A model generated the notes under the pieces. It saw only the letters and a list, made by a program, of their open reading frames with translations, did not search any database and was not told the DNA's origin. A program made the position numbers and the translations under genes. From assembly GCA_037074765.1 (NCBI GenBank), contig JBAMDO010000245.1:1-64000 (forward strand): DNA of 64,000 nt, given 5' to 3'. The stretch is from Mansonella perstans. Its lineage: Eukaryota > Nematoda > Chromadorea > Rhabditida > Onchocercidae. Positions 1-14,168 of the stretch are shown here, one piece after another (within the stretch, counting starts at the first letter, position 1; each line of letters starts with the position of its first letter).

Positions 1-1330
1 TTCTAAAAATTCTAAAAAAGGTAAAAATTTCTTGGCTTGTATAAAATGGAAGATATTTGTCATATGAATGCCTGTCAAAATTTGTCGGATTGCTTGCGCA
101 ATAGTCATAATGATGAACTCTTTGATCCAAATGTTTGATAATGTGAAATATGTCATATTGATGTTTGAATTTTTCGAAATTTTAAAATGAACAAATTACG
201 AAGCAAAGAAAAATTGAAAATCACATGCAAACAACTAACAGCAGTTATCAAATATTTTAAACAATTTTTCACTCCACCGAATGCGATGCTTGTTTACTAG
301 ATGCTATTGAAATCTTTAGATAGAAGAAGTGAAGTGAAAAAGGGGAAAAAACAAAACAAAACTTTCACTTTCTTACAAAATTTTGGGACACTTTTAGCAC
401 GAGGATAAAATTACAAAATGAATATTTAATAAGCTAAAACTTTATTTTTGGGAATAGATCGTAAGTGACAACTAAAGTGGGGTGTCAAAAATGGAAAAAA
501 AAACTTTGTTGAAAATACTGGTATTTTAAATTATTAAATAGCATAAAACTTAGAAAGATGCTAAATCAATTTTTTTTATTACTGATGTATCAAACATGCA
601 TGAAGATATTTTCTGCATGACATAAAATTTCGAAAATTTTTAAGATTATATCACATAATCTAAAAAACTTAATGATCGACTGGAACTATTCCCGAATTTT
701 TTTTTAAAATTACTTTTTCATTTATTTGGATAAAAAATTCTTGCAATTTTAAGCTTATAAAATTATGAATAAAACAAGTTTCTGCTTGATATTTACGTAA
801 TTTAATTCTCCAATATTTCAATCAATAAATTTTTGCAAATTATTTAGCAGATTCCACTTTTTGAATGGGAATTTTCAAACTGTTTCAGTTTTAAATTTTC
901 AAATTTTTTGAACTTTCTCCTCTTTTGCTTCTTTTGTTTTTAATTTTTTATTAAAATCATAGAAATTACTGATAGTAATTAATAATAATTATAATAATTT
1001 CATTTTTAATGAATCATTTCGAGGATTTTTCATTGTTTCAGCTATGTTGTATACATACATCGTTTTTTTTTTTTTTTTTTTTTTTCGCATATTTTTCAGA
1101 TCAGATTAAATTGAGTAACAAAGGGTGAACTGAAGAGAACAGAGATAGAAGAAATTTTAGGATTTGATAAATGAATGAATGAATGAGGAAGAGAGATTGA
1201 AGATTAAATTGCAGGCTATTTTATTACAGGCTATTTTAATTTTAACAGACATCATCAATATGAAACATATCAACGAAGGCATACATTTAAAGCTATTGCA
1301 ATAGAAGTTTTCATTAATCTGTGATAGCTA

Positions 1331-1567
1331 TTATGAAGGAAAGAATGAAGGAATGAAAGAATGAAGGAATGAAAGAATGAAGGAATGAAGGAATGAAGGA
1401 ATGAAAAATTAAAGAAAGTTGAAAAGAAGGACGGAAGGAAGGAAGGAAGGAAAGAAGGATAAAAGGAAGGAAGGAATGAAGACGAAAGGAAGAACGGAAG
1501 GAAAGAAAAAGGCAAGTAAGGAAAGATGTAAAGACGGAAGGAAGCAAGGTAAAGGAAGGGCGGAAAG
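1331..1567. repeat. Purine-rich GAAGGAAT/GGAA microsatellite
   Basis: The plus strand is almost pure purine for about 230 bp. It is built first from GAATGAAG/GAATGAAA octamers and then from degenerate GGAA units. Open frames across it (Lys/Glu/Gly-rich on plus, Phe/Ser/Leu-rich on minus) are composition artefacts and not genes. Confidence 0.9.
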
Positions 1568-1650
1568 AAGCTGTGTGAAAATTTTAATCAGACTATTTCA
1601 TCCCAACTGCTAAAACTTTGTTTATCATTAATTTCCGTTCAATAACAATG

Positions 1651-1682
1651 ATGACTGACTGACTGACTGACTGACTGACTGA
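1651..1682. repeat. (GACT)n microsatellite
   Basis: About seven to eight perfect tandem copies of the tetranucleotide GACT. They lie just downstream of the purine tract. Confidence 0.9.
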
Positions 1683-3155
1683 TTTGTACGATGAAAATTA
1701 AATGAATTTGCAAGAATGGATGATAATCCAACTGAAGATTTGATACGAAATATTATCACCAGGTTTTTTTCTTTTTTTTTGTTTTTCCTTTTAAATTTTG
1801 CAGTTGAAAATTTTTTTAAGCATAAAAATGAATATTACTATAGCTTATAAAAAAAAAAAAAGTTGAAATTAAAATCATTTTAAGTTATGAAGAGGAATAA
1901 AAATAAAATTGAAAACATTTTCAAAAAATAGTCTATTTCAAGAAATTTTTTCAATTTAAAAAATATTTTTTTTTATGATTTGTAATTGTCATGAATGGGA
2001 ATTCTTCTAGTCAAATTTTTTTCTTTTTTTTTGTCTTGGCAAATTTTAAATTTCAGTATAAAATGTTTAAAAGTTGCGAAATTGAAAGAAACGTATTAGT
2101 TTTTAGCTCAAAAATAATTAAAATGTAACTTGAAAAAGAAAATTTTCTATAAATTTGACATGAAATAATCACTTAGTAGTAATTTCATAATTAGTATAAT
2201 AATAAGTACTAATTGAGGTCTCTTTTAGCTTATCCTTTTTTCCTTACTTTTGATAAATTGGAAATTTTTTTTTTTAATACTTATAATCGATAAGTAAGTG
2301 TCGGTTGTTGTTGTTATTGGAATTGATAAAAAGATGAATTTGAACGAGTAAATTCTAATCAAATATACTATATTAAATTTAATATTGTTCATAATGACAA
2401 TAATAGTGAATAATGATTAGGAAAAAAGAGGCTAATAAAAATGACAATACTTTATTGTGAGTCTAACGTGTCTTATTTCAGACATTGTCTCATGTCTGAT
2501 TTTTTTTTTATCTTCAATTTCAGCCTTTCTTTTCTTTTTTCCATCATCTTATGAATTTCTTTTGCCCATTTTCACATTTATTAATTTTAATAGAATGATA
2601 ATTATAATTATTCAAAAAGATTATTAGCAATAAAAAACATGTACAGTATGGTACTACCATAAAACACTGGATGAATTAATTGAGTAGAAACATTTATTTT
2701 ACACGACTGTTAATTGTAAATAAACCTAATATTAATGCTTCCCAGTAAAAGGAAAAAAAATGAATAATAGTTGATTGATTTAAGGCGACAAAAAAAAATT
2801 TTTTCCCACGTCTAAAAATTTAATTGCAATTTAATTTTAACTAGCAATATCGTTCGAAAAAAATAACAGATTTTCCCATTATATTTGAACGATATGAATA
2901 ATGAATGCATTGAAGACAATCATACAAATAATGAAAAATTACATTTTTACTTTTATTTTACCTTTCAAAATATAATTTTTTAAGAAAGAGAAGAGTGTAC
3001 TAAATGAATGTAATATTTATTTCAAGTATTAGAATGGCCAAATACAAAAATAATAACCCTAATAAATTCTCATTTAAATCTTCCCATTTCATCTACCTGT
3101 AATCGCTATTTCTTTTATGTTACTGAAGTAATGCCAAACTAAATAACTATTATAG

Positions 3156-6100
3156 GTATGAATGTGAAGAAGATGAATTTTTACAAGAGCTGGAAGGAAT
3201 GCAAAGACAAATTCCCGAGAGAACTTCACCACTTAAAGAAGTTCCAGTGCTTGGTACATTTGTAATATCTTTTCTTTCTTTAGTAAATACACCAATTCAA
3301 ATTAATTATTGATTTTTTTATTTAAATAACTGAAATGAATGGATAAATAGGAAAAATAAATCTAAAAATGAAAAAAATGAATAAAAATTTCAATTCGATC
3401 AAATTTTTTAGCAGTTTTATTTATTCATATAATAATCATAATTTTTTTTACAATTGATAGCATTATCAAGTATATAAGAAAAAAAGAAAGATCAATACTG
3501 CTTTCCAATAATTTTGTAGTCCAAAAGAACAATTTGATTTTTTTATTTTATTAAAATTGTATTGTTAAATATCATTTTCTGTGAAATAAATAGTTGCCTA
3601 TGCATTACAAGATCATTATTTCGTAAAATTGAGCGTAATGCTGATTGAATCATTAATCAATTGCTGCCAGTCTTTCGTTTTTCCCTAAATAGTTGCTCTT
3701 ACCAGTCATTTTTGAGAAATGAGCAAATAAATGAAATATAAAATGAATTCAGTAATTCAGTGATTACTTAATTAATGAAGTCGTTAAAATAGTTACAAAA
3801 AAAGCAACAAAAGCCATAGAAATTTTGTATCTGTAAATGTATTATGATTGACAGAAAACTTCTTTTGAAAATGAAAAATTGTGATTAAATTATAATCTAA
3901 AATTTTCCTCTTTAATTTAATGAGCGTCAAAATTGAAAATTTTGCGTTTAGCTAATTTTAATTACTATTTTATACAAACCTTAAAAAAAATGCTATTAAA
4001 AAATTTATAAAAGTCATATGAGAAAACATATTTATTTAAATGTTCAAATTTGAAATAACAGTAAAAAAGTTAATGCTTAAAATGATAAAAGCTCTTACAA
4101 AGTATTTTTTCGTTTTCGTTTTTTGGCTAACTCACTTATTGCATATATTGCATTTTTATTTTCTTTAAAAACGAAAAAAATCATCAATTAAAAGTCTTTT
4201 TTAAAAAAAAGGAAAATGAAGGTAATCATTATCCCCAGAATTAATGGAAAGTTTGCAAGATTTAACATGTTAAAGCAAGAAAATTAATATGTGAACATTT
4301 GCATTCACCGTTCAATTTGAATTCAAAACGATCCAAATGTATTCATAATTAATTTTGATAAAGTTGAAGTTTTTTTTTCCTTTGAGGATGAAGTGCAAAA
4401 AAAGAAATTAGTTATTAAAAGATTTGCTCAGAGAAAGCAAAAAAGTTCAGAGAAGCAATGACAATTGTTAAATGATATTTTTGAAATGTGTGAATAGAAA
4501 AGCAATTAATAAATTAAAATCATTTTTTTTGTGTTCAAAATTAGGAATAAATGCAATTAATTTGTGGTGCACAATTTATGCAATTTTAAACTAGAAAATA
4601 GAAAAAGAGATAATACGATTGTATTTTATAATTGATAGTTTTGCAAAATTGCAATTTGTTTCCTTTTTTAATTAAATGAAACTTCACCTACGGTAGAAAC
4701 ACTGCAATTGCCTCATTCTTTCATCTCCCGCTAATTTTTTATTTTCTATTTTTTTGCTTTTTAATTCCTTTTAGTGATGTAATTACTAAATAAAAAAATA
4801 ATGTAAATTTTTTGCAACAATTTTCGCTGCAGAAAATTTATTTGTGATTATTTAATGAAAGTTTTTGATTAACTTGTAGTTGTCGAAGCAATCAAAAAGT
4901 ATGCTTAAACATTTTCAATATAATGATATAATTACTAAATTATTAGACTATTAAACTGAATTTTTTTTTTTGATGGTATGATCACTCTATTCATGTATGT
5001 TCAAAGAACTGTTTTTTTCCTTAATGTTTAAGGAGCGTTGTGTAATTTGGTCGGTGAAATTAGCAAACTTCGTCGGGAGAATAATGCATTACGTTATCGT
5101 CTTAGCGTAGTAGTTGAGCCTAAACGTAGTGTTGTTCATCGTGTTAGTGCTATTCTGGAAGGCCGAAGTAATATTATACCAAAAATTATGGGTCGACGGA
5201 CATTTCATCAATCTGAAATACGAAATGGCGCACGTGAACGTTTATCCACACCACCGCATAAGGTGACCTATTAATATTAACTTTAATTTTTAATCCAAAA
5301 AAGATTCATATATTTTATATCCTTTACTTATATATATTGTTTCATTCATGCAGTGCTATTTGAAATATTAAATTTATAGATTTATTGGAGTTAAAATTAA
5401 ATTTAGTTATTTCCTTTTACTTGCTTCTTTTCGTGTTTCAAATTAAAACTAGAAGGAAAATTTTTTAGAGGCGTAAATCTTAATGATTGATATTATGTTT
5501 AACGATTATCACAAGAAGATTTTCTTTTATCACAGTGGAAAAGAAATAGTAAAGTTTTTATCACAGTAAAGCCTTCCGGTAATTAAGCTTAGAATCGTTG
5601 TTGATTGATTACGGTACAGCTGAAAATAGGACGAAATCTCTTTTTTTCGAAACAGAAAAAAATTACAACCATCTCGAACATTTCCGGTTTCCCTATCCAT
5701 TCTTCATTCATTTTGCAGCTTTTGCTATGTTTATAGTTATAGTTTTGTCAAAATCTCGTTTTACGACATTATCAAATAAATGCTCTGCTCTTTTAATTGT
5801 CAGCTATTCCTAATGGTTCTTTTTCATCGCATATTTTTTGGAACTCTAAAAAATTCGATTTTATGACTTAAATAGCTTTCGCATAATTAGATTAGTATAG
5901 TTAGATTTCACAAATCTAAATTAACTCTTTTATTTTTGAATGATTTTTTTTGTATGATTTTGCTTAGAAAGTAAATCTGACAAACTTTTCGTTCTAGGAA
6001 AGTTTAACAGCAAGTTCCTATTCAACTGATATATCGTCCGATCTATCGGATCCACTCCGTACAACTTTAACACCAACACGCCAAATTCCTGCGCCACCAA

Positions 6101-7076
6101 TAGTTTTGCCAGAAATGTCTGATTCCGATGCAGAACACTCCATTTTTACAGAAGTTAGCTCCTCATATTTTAATCGATAATAAGGAATCGAAAAGTAGTT
6201 ACTGATAAGATAAGCATTTTATTACACTTGCAAATTAAATTAGCTTACTTTGGAACATTCGAAAATGGGCGAAATTATCAGTATAAGTTGGCTTTGCATC
6301 TTACTTACTGCGAAATTTGAAAAAGAAATTATAACAGAAAATGGTCACTGAAAGAGCAAAAAAGTCATTCCAGAAAAAATAATGATTTTTTGTAATTTTC
6401 AAAGTTTCCAGCATTATTTTTTCAGGTTGCATTACCGGATTATGGGAACGGAAATAATGAAATACATGGAGCTCGCGCAGTAGTGAGACGTTCCAAAATA
6501 TCATCGGTGTCGGAACGAACAAGTCCGTCATCAGCGTCATCTCATGATCATTTCGAAAATATGGGTAAAGATTTGCAATTTTGAAACCATTAAAATTTCA
6601 TTTTAAATCTTATTCTGTTGTTTATTCCCAAAGTGTTGACAAGTAATTGGCCGAAAGCATATTTGTGAACAGCAAATTTAGGATTATGGATATTAAAAAA
6701 AGGAGAAAAAAGCTGAAATTTGATGTATAATTGTTATAACTAACATTTCATTATTGTCGTCAGTAATTATTTTATCAGCAATTTTTTATTTTGCGAACTT
6801 TATCTTCTAATTATAGGCTTATCAGTGGAGGAAAAAAAGCTTATATTGGATTATTATCAAAATTTTTCAGCATCAAGTCGACCAGGTTTCTTCGAAATAA
6901 TTGGTTTAAAAAAGAAGAAAGAAAAATCGATTGAATCCAAAAATGAAATAATAACCTGTAAAGCGGTACTAAAGAAGCGGAAACGTAAAATTAGCGAAAG
7001 TAGTTCGCTTCATTCCAGTGAGAATAATACACGAAGTGGTAATCATCCGGATAGTATGCATATAATTAAAAGATGA
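3156..7076 (+). CDS. Unrecognised basic, Ser-rich protein (5' end not seen)
   Basis: Five phase-compatible exons: 3156-3253, 5033-5262, 5998-6153, 6426-6564 and 6817-7076. All visible introns are GT-AG. Together they give about 294 residues ending at a TGA. The first visible exon is acidic (YECEEDEFLQELEG). The second has a short leucine-rich helical stretch (LVGEISKLRRENNALRYRL) followed by Arg-rich sequence. The middle is Ser/Thr/Pro-rich and the C-terminus has lysine clusters (GLKKKKEKS, KKRKRK) that could be nuclear-localisation signals. I do not recognise a family. No start codon is convincing, so upstream exons probably exist to the left or outside the window. The large 3254-5032 intron contains nothing I can call. 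The last exon could also splice out at a GTAATC near 7039, so the stop is not certain. It lies 117 bp before the next gene. Confidence 0.6.
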
Positions 7077-7193
7077 AAGAAGCATAACCATCATTTATTT
7101 ATCGTACCTATGAAAGCTAACAATATTCTCATCTCATTTTCTTGAAATATTTTAAATATATAAGTTAATTAAGATAAATGGAGTCTTTCCTCA

Positions 7194-10100
7194 ATGACAA
7201 GTAAGAATAGTACAGCAACTGACAAGAGCGCATTTGATGATATATTAAATGGTACAAAACAATCGCTCCTTCAAGCTCCTAAGCAGTACCACATTCAACG
7301 TCAACATGTTAATTCAATTTTCTAATAATTTCATTTTCATATTTTACATCATAAATTCATTTAATACATTTTTTTTTTGCTTTCACAAAATTTCTTTAAA
7401 TATTTATTTGTTTTTCCAAAATAAAATCGAAATTTTTAAATCATAAATTTAGAATGAACAAGGTAATAAAAAATATTCTCATGGTAAGAATTCAACAATA
7501 GTTGGTGATGATGACAGACGTTCTAGTAGCGCTCCCAAAAGTATATTTTGTCCAGGTTTTAACGGTTCCAAATCTATCGCACAAAGAAATTGTTTCTCAA
7601 ATTATGCAATAACAGGTATCTCCCAATTTTGAACAAATTAAAAAGAAATTTCTCGCAAAAAAAAATTTTAAATTTATGGTAACAAAAGAATTAAAATAAC
7701 GATTATCTGTTCAATTTAAAAGAAACAAAAACTACCCTTATCACTTTCATATTATTAATTTTTGCTGCAAAAATTACCCAAAAATTCTCAAAAAATATTT
7801 CATTTCTACAATTTTCCCACTGATTAATTAACTAATCGGTTAATTGATATAGTGAAATATTGAAATATTTGTAGATAGTGAAGCAATTCATGGTGAGATT
7901 GAAACGATGCGAAATGAATTGATAATGACCAGAAATAGAAATAATCGATTGATTGAACAGTTACGTGAAAAATCTATGGAACAGTCGAAATTAAGAGCAC
8001 AAATGAACACACTTCAAAAACAGGTAATGACTGCTTCAAAATTATAATTTGTTTATTTTATTTTTTGATTTTTTATTCTTTCTCAAACTTTTTTTTCTCT
8101 CAGATTTTCTTTTTCAGATTGGAATTCTACGAAATCGATGTCGTCTTAATGAAGCGCTAGAAAAATTATCAATCAGTGATCGATTGATCACAAAAGCAAC
8201 AGCTACAATTGATAGTGTCGAAGAGAGGTTAAAAAATTTCAATGATAAAGTGCAAGCTGTAAGAGCGGAAATGATGAAGAATTGTCACGCGGTCAGTTGC
8301 TTTTTCAATCTGTCAAAAATATTTAATATTCCTATGTTATGTGCTGTATAATTTTATATACTCGAAATTGCTCAAAATTTAGATTATCAATCAATCATTT
8401 CGAGAACAAAATGCTTACCAGTCATGTTTAGAACATATTGAAAGATTGCAACGCGAGAATCTCTCCGTGTTACAAGATAAACGGTCAGGTGAGTGATAAA
8501 TATCATTCATTCATCTTTCATCTTTGATGCAATTCTAAAATATGTAATTTGTAGATATTGGTAGTCATGATCAACGTATCCGTCAATTAATGGAAATAAT
8601 GCCTTCCTACGATGCCTTATACTCATTCACTATTAGCATAGTTCGAAAGGTTTATTGATTTGCTGACTAATTTCAATTTCGAATTTTTTATCCAAATTTA
8701 AACATGAATTTAACAAAATTCAACAGTATTCAAAATTTCTTTTTTTGAGAAAAGAGGGAGCACAGTAGTGTAATCATTCTATGAATAAATAATATTTCTC
8801 CGTTGCTAATACATGTCAACTCTCTAATCTAAAATGGGCTTTAAATACTTTAAGCTATTATGATTAAACAGATTAAACTGATTTTTGGAACATCAAATTT
8901 TTGAGATTATTGCAAGCTATCATTTCTTAAACATTTGATTTAAACCTTGAAAAATTCAATATTATTTTCACGAGAAAAAGTTACATTATAAAGATTATAA
9001 TGCTAGCACTGCCTAGTATCTTTTTTTCCAGTTAGGCCAACTTCGCGCTTCTTACATTGAGAAGAATATTTATGCCAATCGATCAGATATTGAAGTGCTG
9101 CATGCGCAATCATCTTTACTTTTAATTCATGCTCAAGTTCGTCTGATTAGAAATTTTATTAATATAACATAAAGAAGCATGCAGATGTGCTGTAACATTT
9201 TAAACTGTGATTCAGAATGAAATGAAATAAAATATCATCATATTTCTGAGCTACTTTAATTTGCATCAACAAATTATAGCTGGAACGATTAAAGTTGCAA
9301 CTTTATGAGGCCACAAGACGTCAACCAAAACGACCTGTCTCATATCACGGCGAAGATTTGTTGCAAAAAATAGTATACCAGCTTATCTTAGTTTCAACAT
9401 CTAACATAAGTTCCAAAACCAATTAGAAGCATTTGTTGCACGCACTACATTGTGCTAATCATGATATTTACAATAATTAAATCAGCAATTTAATTTAAAC
9501 TTGCTTTCTCTAGATCAAGCCACAGCTGAATTTTTGGTTGCCATTTAAATTACACGGAGCACGAATTCGAAAATATCGTCGTTCCGATTCCTTTGCTATG
9601 GAGTCGGACATTGGAAAAAATGAGCAAAGTATTGAAAATGAATTTTTACGATTATTCGATTATGCTAGATGTAAGGTTTTTTTTGGCATTCTCGTATATT
9701 TTCATACCTCCATGCAAAACTAGGTAATTTTTTGTTTTGAAATTATTTTAGAGCATAATTTAACATTTATATTTCATAACTACTACTAGTGTCATTGCAA
9801 ATTATCATTATTTCATTCTTTGTTTAATGTTTTGAATTATATTTTCAAGGTCTGTCACGAATATCAGAATTTACGGAAATAAAAAAAGCTCATCTTGAAC
9901 GCGCTGGCATTTCAAACTCCGGCTTACATACTACAGATAATTTACAAAGTACTACAATTATTCCACGACAAGGTGAACTACTTGATATCGAACAAAAGCT
10001 CCTAGATATTTAATTTATCAAATTTCATCAAAAATATGAAAAATTTTCGTATTTACATTTTAAATAAATTATTAATAATTAAAGGGGGGCTAATACGACA

Positions 10101-11708
10101 TCGCGAACAAGCAATTAGAAATCCTGCCAACAAAATTTACGTATCACAACGAACCTACAAAAGTCAACCAGCCGGACGACCAATTAGGCAAGTTTTGGTA
10201 ATTGAGAGTATGCTGAAGTAAGAAATGTATGGATCATTAGCTACAATTCCTCAGGAAATATTAATTTCCAATTGCTTAATTTAAGTCTGGTAGAAACAGA
10301 AGGTCGAACATTAGCAGCTGGAAATATTCCACATTTTGATGATTGCATTGTTAAAAAAATTGAAAACAACGTGGGGAAATCATCGCCCATATTGAAGTAA
10401 ATATTTTGCACTTTTTTCATATTTCTAATTTATGTGATACATCCAGAAATGCATAGGAAAAAGTTAGGAAAACAGACACAAAAGAAAAAAATTACCTGAT
10501 TTCTTTTTTAATTCCAAGAAGAAATTTTAATAAATTAGCAGTTAAATTTTATTATAATTGGCATTTCATAAATAATGTAAGTAAAAATTTCGAATTTAAT
10601 GACTGAAAATAATAGGAATAAAATTAATCGAGAGAACACTATAATATTTCATTGTTATGAAATCTAAAACCGAAAACTTACTTTTAGCACGAATCCACTA
10701 ATAAATTACGATCATATACGATCAGTTGTTTCACCAGTGCAGGATGTTCGAAATAATACAACTCGCAGTCCATGCTTAACGCCTATTACGATACGCCGGG
10801 TGAATTTGAATGAACGACCGCGAACTATCGACCAAGGATTATTAGATTCATTTGGTGGTTTGTAAAATTTACAGGGAAACCGGACAAGATAAATTATTAG
10901 TGTCCTTAGTCTCTTAACTTTTTCTCTTATTAGAAGAACATTTTAAATATTTGAAAATTTATTTAGGAAATGAATTAGCTAAGTATGATGCTCCAATCTC
11001 TCACAGTAGTGGTGGTGGCTCATCTGATTATGCTGTTGTCAGTCCAAAACAGTTTTATATGGAAAAAAGATCAATGATATCGAAACGATCACCTGTATTT
11101 AATTTATCTAGATTACCATATTTAGTAAGTCGTAATCAATCAGCCTTTTGTTCTGTTCCGATACAATTTTTGTTTTGCTTGTTGTCGTTTTAAATAACAA
11201 ATTTCTGAAACAAATCCTGTGCTTTTTAACTAAAACAAATATTATTAACAAATTTTGATAGGTTTTCAAATTCTTTACGTCTAAGTTAGTTGAGAAATAT
11301 TTGAATTATAATAAAAATGAGTTACATAACTTTGTTTAATTTTTTAAGATGAATTTTTCGATATTTCCGTTTTCTAACACACGACGGAAACAGTTCATTG
11401 AATTAATTTTACTTAATTATGTAGTCTATATATGCTTCTTTGTTCTCTGATGGAAAATTTTTTTTCAGCGCAAAAATGTAAATCGTGCTAATTCACCTGC
11501 TTTGCTCGGTGATTCTGATGGTCGAGGTGTTTATCAGTTACGATGTAATCCCGAATTGGTCGGGGTGACTCGAGAGGATCAGGAGAAAAATGTTGGATCA
11601 ACAGTTTTGAAAAATGTCGAAAAAAGCCGACTCCCGAAAACATCATCTATTTTAACGGAGAAAAAAAAATCTTCTTCATGGTTAAGTCGGATCAAAGCGA
11701 ACAAATAA
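7194..11708 (+). CDS. Unrecognised coiled-coil protein, 696 residues
   Basis: Fifteen exons fit in one continuous frame: 7194-7307, 7453-7615, 7875-8023, 8118-8291, 8383-8488, 8555-8649, 9032-9136, 9280-9372, 9514-9670, 9850-9972, 10085-10217, 10286-10396, 10688-10857, 10967-11124 and 11469-11708. All junctions are GT-AG and every exon phase matches. Residues of about 93-333 look like a long alpha-helical coiled coil rich in Leu, Glu, Arg and Gln (for example NRLIEQLREKSMEQSKLRAQ). The last half is basic and Ser-rich with no recognisable domain, ending in SSWLSRIKANK. There is no signal peptide or membrane segment. The chosen ATG is the first in frame after the preceding gene's stop. The call rests on coherent phase and composition. 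Function is unknown; a scaffold or cytoskeleton-associated role is only a guess from the coiled coil. An AATAAA lies at 12015-12020, about 300 bp after the stop. Confidence 0.8.
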
Positions 11709-14110
11709 TGATTTTTTCCTTTCAGTGATTGATTCAGTTATTGATTATAAGTCATTTTTACGTGCAATATTTCTCTTAAAAATTTGCTGCAATGAAAAAT
11801 ATTACAAAAGTCAAATGTCGTGAGCTGAAGTGAAAAAATATCATGAGAGGAAAACTCACGATTTACGTGATCACGTCGAAATATCTTATAATTTTATTGT
11901 CATTTTTGGAAGTGATTTAAAATATGTGTTTAAAAAAATGGTATTAAAATTCAGACTTGAATGAAAATCCAACAATTTCTTACATGTAATAAGAGTAATG
12001 CAGCTTTTTAATTAAATAAATATTAAACAGTTAGTTTCATTTTATTAAAAAAACTATGTTAGTATCATTTGTTTCGCACTCAGTCATTTATTGTATGTTT
12101 TCACTTATTTCACACTACTTAAAACTTTAATTGCAAACTTTCAGTGAATTATTCTGTCATGTAAGTCTTGATCTTGATTTATGGATTGAAATTTTGTGAA
12201 AATTTAACTTATTGTTTTTTGTAAATATATCCTACTCCTAGTTAATTATTTGACGTAATTATATGAAGAAAAATTCCTTACATGTAGTGAATATCAAGTC
12301 ATTAAGTCTGTTTCATATGCATTTGATAATTAGTATCGTGAAAATTTTACCTTTGAATTAGGGGAAATTGACAATAAAATTTCTTTGTACTGCTTCACAT
12401 GGACGCAAGAAGTGTATTAAAGATTTATTGATAACGTTTGACAGATTTTTCTTTTGCTTAGATTATTAGCGAATACAGAGGATACAATTTGGTTGGGTTT
12501 CTTGTTGTTGTAAATGTGTAAAGGGAAAATTTTGTGCATTGACCAATTGAATAAGGACTTGAAATAGGAAGCTTTGTAAAACAGCGAATGAATTTAAGTC
12601 TACATGTGGTTTACAATAATGTACAGCTGCATATAAAATCTTACAATATTCCAACATCAGCATCTAAGATTTTTACAAAATCAACAGCTGCATATAAGCT
12701 TTTTACAATAATCAAGCTATGAAGTATTTTAATTAACAGATAAGAAGATGACAGATAAATTCTTCAGTGCAAATGCTTACACAGCATATTATAAACTCTC
12801 TTATTTTTCCGAAAATTAACACAGTAATTCATGTCTTTGCTTTATAACAAGTTGAAGTAATAAACATTCATCATATCTGATAAGAGTTCCGGACGTAACT
12901 ATTATCATTCGGATATTTGTAAAAAGCAGAATATTGCAACAAAAACAATTGAAATGATTAAGAAGTGAAAAAGTGAAAGCAACTCCATAAACGAAAGGAT
13001 AATCAGCATTTTCCTTCAAATTTCGAATTTCAAGTCAAATTCATATGTAGCAATCCGAAATTCATCATAAGCATCTTGATACTAATTCATTAAAACAACC
13101 GAATCTTTTCAAGACACAATAAATGTATTTCCTGTTTTACATATTTGCTTAAATTTGATTTTAAGTTTCTATTACCAATGAGATGTATAGAATCTTCATG
13201 CCACAGTAGTCTTCAAAAAACTTTAACGAAGGCCAAAGAAAAATCAAAGTTCTATTTTAATGAATTCACTCGCAAAAAAAGTATGCAAATGCTACTGAAA
13301 ATGGAGTATCATAACATTAATGTGGACGCCATAAAAAATAATCATTGACAAACAAAAAACATCTTTGATTTTAATCAGACGCCGATTTGATAAACTTAAT
13401 TCGAATAAATTACTGCTATCTGCCCATTTATTGAAACATCAAAAAACAATCAAAACATATCGGCTAGTGTAGTACTAGAGTCAAAATCTTGATATCTTAA
13501 TTTATTTGCAGTCAAAGTTCAATTTTATGGATCGTTATGGCATATTTCCTAAAAAAATTCAACGGCGTCTTTAGAAAGCACTAACTCATTTGCAGTAAAC
13601 AATCTTACACACATATATAAATAAAAGTTGATAAATTCAATGAAAATTTATTTGACTTAGCAAAACTTTATTTAAGATCAATACAGGCCGCATTTTCCAC
13701 TTTCTCGAAAAGATGCCAAGCTTGCAGTAGCCAAGCTTTGATAAAGCAAATCTCGGAGTGTTTTCACGTCATGTTTTAGAGAACTTGCCACATTTTTTAT
13801 GTATTTGATATCAAACAACAATGATCAGAGATCAAAGCAATTTCCGGGATACAATGTATCGTCAAATCTTCTCCTTTCTTCCTCAATATATCTCACGCAC
13901 TTGTGGTAGATTTAAATTTATGTTTGGGTTGAAAAAAGTTTCACATTAATCCAACCGATTATGTGTCGTGCAGGGTGTTGTGTTCGATTATTGCGTCTTT
14001 TGGTCTGCGTGGTGTGAGGTGGGATTCAGGCTGTGGCGTGAATAGTAGAAGGGTAATGTGTTATTTTTGAATCATCGGATGAAATCAGTTCACTTTATGG
14101 CATTTTGGAT
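11709..14110. other. Intergenic, no gene seen
   Basis: About 2.4 kb between the coiled-coil gene and PRP18. Small open frames exist on both strands but none looks like protein. An imperfect direct repeat of about 27 bp (core ACAGCTGCATATAA) occurs near 12622 and again near 12684. The last 150 bp (about 13965-14060) are less A/T-rich and strongly G/T-biased on the plus strand, consistent with promoter or 5' leader sequence of PRP18. Confidence 0.6.
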
Positions 14111-14120
14111 TGTATTTCAG
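14111..14120 (+). promoter_or_regulatory. Candidate trans-splice acceptor before PRP18
   Basis: TGTATTTCAG is a strong nematode 3' splice site. It lies 48 bp upstream of the PRP18 start codon with no coding exon before it. In nematodes this is the typical position for spliced-leader addition. A conventional 5' UTR intron would look the same. Confidence 0.45.
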
Positions 14121-14168
14121 AGATTACTTGATTGGAATGCATTACTTTGATCTTTTTTTCAAGAAAAA

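Larger units (their letters stand above)
1..3155. other. A/T-rich non-coding stretch
   Basis: No coding exon was found on either strand. The stretch is dominated by poly-A and poly-T runs and short microsatellites. It could be upstream sequence or a large 5' intron of the gene whose first visible exon starts at 3156. Several TTTCAG-like acceptors occur (near 1040, 1099, 2481 and 2520), but none is followed by a convincing open, protein-like exon. Confidence 0.6.

Noticed and set aside
1270..1613. Phe/Ser-rich and Lys/Glu-rich open frames
   Set aside because: They are translation of a simple purine/pyrimidine repeat.
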